Positions 6,320-8,566 of a stretch of 8,566 bases of DNA are shown here, piece by piece. Source of the stretch: Candidatus Aminicenantota bacterium (GTDB lineage: Bacteria > Acidobacteriota > Aminicenantia > Aminicenantales > JAFGAV01); contig VGJG01000059.1 of the NCBI GenBank assembly GCA_016867615.1, forward strand, positions 1 through 8,566, in the 5' to 3' direction. Both the position numbers and the translations under genes were made by a program. The notes beneath the pieces are model-generated. The model searched no databases and was not told the DNA's origin. It was given only the letters and a program-made list of their open reading frames with translations. Numbering within the stretch: the stretch's first letter is position 1; every line of letters starts with the position of its first letter.

Positions 6320-6688
6320 ATGACTCTTACCCTCAACCAGGTTCTGGCGATCGTCATCGTCCTGGCCGCCGTCGTCGCCGTGACCGTCTTCGTCATCCTG
6401 GCTCTCCAGCTCAGGAAAACCGCGGCCGAAGCGGAAAAGACCCTGGCTGAGTACAGGGAGCTGGCCAAGGGGCTGCAGCTCCTCGACCAGACGCTCAAGG
6501 ACAAGCTCGAAGTCCTGGGCCAGACCCTTGAAGCCGCGCGCCGGACCGCGGTCAACGTCTCGGGCGCGACATTCTGGCTCTCGTCCAAGGTCTTCAAGCC
6601 CGCCTCAAGGTGGTGGCCGCTTCTGGCCCCGGTCTTGAGATTCGTCTGGCGGAAATGGAAACAAAGAAAGGAGGAACACGATGTCTGA
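6320..6688 (+). CDS. Small membrane protein, DUF948/YtxG-like
   Basis: This 122-aa protein has one strong N-terminal transmembrane segment (residues 7-30, nearly all V/A/I/L), then a heptad-like charged region (about 33-75) likely to form a coiled coil, and a basic C-terminus with a Trp-rich amphipathic stretch (98-113, WWPLLAPVLRFVWRKW). The layout resembles DUF948 (YtxG) proteins, which often neighbour YtxH genes, and the SGATFWLSSKVFKP stretch fits the place where that family has its conserved Gly/Ser/Val segment. The function is not established. Its last 8 nt overlap the ytxH start (ATGTCTGA), so the two are probably co-translated. The start lacks a Shine-Dalgarno but has promoter elements immediately upstream. 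Confidence 0.75.
   Translation: MTLTLNQVLAIVIVLAAVVAVTVFVILALQLRKTAAEAEKTLAEYRELAKGLQLLDQTLKDKLEVLGQTLEAARRTAVNVSGATFWLSSKVFKPASRWWPLLAPVLRFVWRKWKQRKEEHDV
6669..6674 (+). promoter_or_regulatory. Shine-Dalgarno site of the ytxH-like gene
   Basis: AGGAGG ends 6 nt before ATG 6681, a full consensus site inside the end of the upstream gene. It shows that this genome does use canonical ribosome binding sites, in contrast to the two genes before it. Confidence 0.85.
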
Positions 6689-6986
6689 ACGCAAGGGATC
6701 GGCCCTGGAAACGATGTTCACCTTCCTGCTGGGCGCGGCCACCGGCTTCGCCCTGGGCATCCTTTTCGCTCCGGCCAGCGGCAAGGAAACGCGGAAGAAA
6801 ATAAAGGAAGAGGTGGTCAAGACGGGGGAAAAGGCCAAGGAAGGCTACGACAAGATCGCCAAAGAGGCCGAGAAGGGATTGAAGGTCGTCAAGGAGAAAA
6901 CCCAGGAATCCATCGAAGCCATCAAGGAATTCCTGGACAAGAAAAAAGAGGATATTTCCAAGAAAACAAAAGAATACCCGGAGTAG
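6681..6986 (+). CDS. YtxH domain protein
   Basis: This 101-aa protein has the YtxH family signature: a short N-terminal membrane segment with Gly spaced every four residues (G18, G22, G26), then [14 protein letters not shown] (28-41), then a long Lys/Glu-rich helix (40-100) with probable coiled-coil or amphipathic character. YtxH proteins are small membrane-anchored proteins of uncertain function linked to general stress in Bacillus; here the evidence is only family resemblance. The consensus AGGAGG at 6669-6674 fixes the start. It overlaps the upstream DUF948-like gene by 8 nt, and the two probably act together. The gene is less GC-rich than its neighbours, because of its many Lys codons. 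Confidence 0.88.
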   Translation: MSERKGSALETMFTFLLGAATGFALGILFAPASGKETRKKIKEEVVKTGEKAKEGYDKIAKEAEKGLKVVKEKTQESIEAIKEFLDKKKEDISKKTKEYPE

Positions 6987-7020
6987 GGCGCCCCTCCCCA
7001 TCTCCGACCCGCCTTCTTTC

Positions 7021-7058
7021 CCCGCCCGCACCCCCCGGAGGGGGCCGGCCCGGGCGGG
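7021..7058 (+). other. GC-only hairpin upstream of the mutase start
   Basis: CCCGCCCG (7021-7028) pairs perfectly with CGGGCGGG (7051-7058), and an inner stem CCCCC (7032-7036) / GGGGG (7040-7044) closes on GGA. It ends 10 nt before ATG 7069. No T-run follows, so it is not a classical intrinsic terminator. It could end or attenuate transcription from ytxH or mask the mutase ribosome binding site. Confidence 0.6.
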
Positions 7059-7068
7059 AATCAGAGCC

Positions 7069-8566
7069 ATGAGGGGACAGGACAGCGACAGAGCGCCGGC
7101 GGCGACCGCTTCCGGCATCCCTGTCAAGAATCATTACGCCTGGCCCGACATCGAGTCCTGGTTCGACGAGCTCCGCGGTGAAAAGCCGGGCGATTTTCCC
7201 TTCACCCGCGGCATCCATCCCACGATGTACCGCGAGCGCCTGTGGACGATGCGGCAGTACGCCGGTTTCGGGACCGCGGAGGAATCCAACCGGCGATACC
7301 GCTACCTGCTGGCCCAGGGACAGACGGGCCTGAGCGTCGCCTTCGACCTCCCCACCCAGATCGGGCTGGATTCCGACCACCCGCGCGCCCGGGGCGAGGT
7401 GGGACGGGTGGGGGTGGCCGTCAGCTCGCTCCCGGACCTCGAGGTCCTGCTGCGGGGCATCCCCCTGGAGAGGGTCAGCGTGTCCATGACCATCAACTCC
7501 ACGGCGGCCGTCCTGCTGGCCATGCTCCTGGCTCTGGCGGACAAGCGGGGGGTTCCCCGGCGGGAGCTGCGGGGCACGATCCAGAACGACGTCCTGAAGG
7601 AATACATCGCCCGGGGGACATACATCTTCCCCCCGCGTCCGTCCCTGAAGGTCATCACCGACATCCTGTCCTTCTGCCGCGACGAAGCCCCCCGCTGGAA
7701 CACGATGAGCATCAGCGGCTACCACATCCGCGAGGCCGGGGCCACGGCCGTTCAGGAGATCGCCTTCACCCTGGCCAATGCCGCGGCCTACATCCGCTCC
7801 GCGCTGGAGGCCGGTCTGGCCGTGGACGATTTCGCCCCGAGGCTCTCCTTTTTCCTGGCCGCGCACAACGACGTTTTCGAGGAAACGGCCAAGTTCCGCG
7901 CGGCGCGGCGCCTCTGGGCCCGGATGATGAAGGACCGCTTCGGCGCCCGGAACCCCCTTTCCTGGAAGTTCCGCTTTCATGTCCAGACGAGCGGCTCCGC
8001 TCTCCTGGCCCAGGAGCCGGAGAACAACGTCGTCCGCATCACGCTCCAGGCCCTGGCAGCCGTCCTGGGCGGCGCCCAGTCCCTCCACACCAACGCGCGG
8101 GACGAAGCCCTGGCTCTGCCCAGCGAGGAGTCCGCCCGGATCTCCCTGCGCACCCAGCAGGTTCTGGCCTTTGAATCCGGGACGGCCTCCACGGCCGACC
8201 CCCTGGGCGGGTCCTACTGGGTCGAGTCTCTGACCCGCGGCATCGAGGAGCGCGCTGCCGCCCTGATGAAAAAAATCGAGGACATGGGAGGCATGCTCCC
8301 GGCCATCGAGCGGGGTTTCGTCCAGCGCGAAATACAGGAATCGGCCTTCCAGTTCCAGAAGCAGGTGGAATCCGGCGAGCGGGTTGTGGTCGGTCTCAAC
8401 CGCTTCCGGCCCGAGGACGCCGGGACGCGCATCCCTCTCTTCGCCCACCGCGGAGACGTGGAGCGGACCCAGCGCCGGAGGCTCGCCGCGCTGCGCCGCA
8501 GTCGGTCTTCGCGGCGGGCGGCCGCCTGCTTGGCGGCCGTGGCCCGTGACGCCGAACACGGGGAGA
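7069..8566 (+). CDS. Methylmalonyl-CoA mutase large subunit/domain (partial, 3' end cut)
   Basis: The first 499 codons encode the substrate-binding barrel of an adenosylcobalamin-dependent acyl-CoA mutase, converting (R)-methylmalonyl-CoA to succinyl-CoA in propionate and branched-chain catabolism or the reverse. Signatures: [29 protein letters not shown] (45-73), [42 protein letters not shown] and [15 protein letters not shown]. Tyr64, Arg182 and His219 align with Tyr89, Arg207 and His244 of the Propionibacterium enzyme with identical spacing; Tyr and Arg distinguish it from isobutyryl-CoA mutase. The ATG at 7069 is the first start in this frame after an upstream stop, but its ribosome binding site is weak and lies beside a hairpin. 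The reading frame runs off the window, so whether the B12-binding domain is fused or encoded separately is unknown. The downstream [11 protein letters not shown] linker region resembles that of split large subunits. Confidence 0.95.
   Translation, partial: MRGQDSDRAPAATASGIPVKNHYAWPDIESWFDELRGEKPGDFPFTRGIHPTMYRERLWTMRQYAGFGTAEESNRRYRYLLAQGQTGLSVAFDLPTQIGLDSDHPRARGEVGRVGVAVSSLPDLEVLLRGIPLERVSVSMTINSTAAVLLAMLLALADKRGVPRRELRGTIQNDVLKEYIARGTYIFPPRPSLKVITDILSFCRDEAPRWNTMSISGYHIREAGATAVQEIAFTLANAAAYIRSALEAGLAVDDFAPRLSFFLAAHNDVFEETAKFRAARRLWARMMKDRFGARNPLSWKFRFHVQTSGSALLAQEPENNVVRITLQALAAVLGGAQSLHTNARDEALALPSEESARISLRTQQVLAFESGTASTADPLGGSYWVESLTRGIEERAAALMKKIEDMGGMLPAIERGFVQREIQESAFQFQKQVESGERVVVGLNRFRPEDAGTRIPLFAHRGDVERTQRRRLAALRRSRSSRRAAACLAAVARDAEHGE

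Noticed and set aside
7242..8174. 310-aa plus-strand frame within the mutase
   Set aside because: It is an out-of-frame Pro/Arg/Gly-rich shadow of the mutase with no domain signature.
6922..8559. 545-aa minus-strand open frame opposite the mutase
   Set aside because: The plus-strand frame from 7069 is an unmistakable methylmalonyl-CoA mutase; the antisense frame is a composition artefact of high GC at third positions.

Overview
The window is GC-rich, densely packed bacterial DNA. The lptE-family outer-membrane lipoprotein gene points to a diderm, LPS-type (Gram-negative) organism. The cluster leuS-lptE-holA facing rpsT resembles arrangements I associate with Acidobacteriota/Aminicenantes and former Deltaproteobacteria. 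No rRNA or other marker here settles the phylum, so this placement is inference. I see no mobile element, CRISPR array, tRNA or rRNA.

Left part (1-4629): rpsT (ribosomal protein S20) reads rightward and meets a leftward operon head-on. The operon is leuS (leucyl-tRNA synthetase), lptE (LPS-assembly lipoprotein) and holA (DNA polymerase III delta). Its genes are tightly linked: leuS and lptE overlap by 40 nt, and the lptE stop shares one base with the holA ATG. The 3' ends of holA and rpsT overlap by 23 nt. A good sigma70-type promoter (TTGACT, 17 nt, TACCAT) lies upstream of leuS.

Right part (4630-8566, all rightward): a periplasmic BtuF-like cobalamin-binding protein, an unrecognised 205-aa protein with a hydrophobic centre, a small DUF948/YtxG-like membrane protein overlapping a YtxH-family protein, and the large subunit or domain of methylmalonyl-CoA mutase, cut by the window edge. 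The B12-binding protein and the B12-dependent mutase fit a shared cobalamin theme, but no BtuCD transporter or cobalamin riboswitch is visible.

Most of the genes are ordinary housekeeping genes. The most interesting signal is regulatory. Upstream of three rightward genes lacking a well-placed Shine-Dalgarno sequence, a -10-like hexamer sits exactly 9 nt before a possible start codon (ATG 5681, ATG 6320, and an alternative TTG at 4704), suggesting leaderless or near-leaderless transcripts. Also notable are the symmetric divergent -35 boxes between leuS and the btuF-like gene, an acidic low-complexity insertion in HolA encoded by a 47-nt pure pyrimidine run, and a very GC-rich hairpin just before the mutase start.
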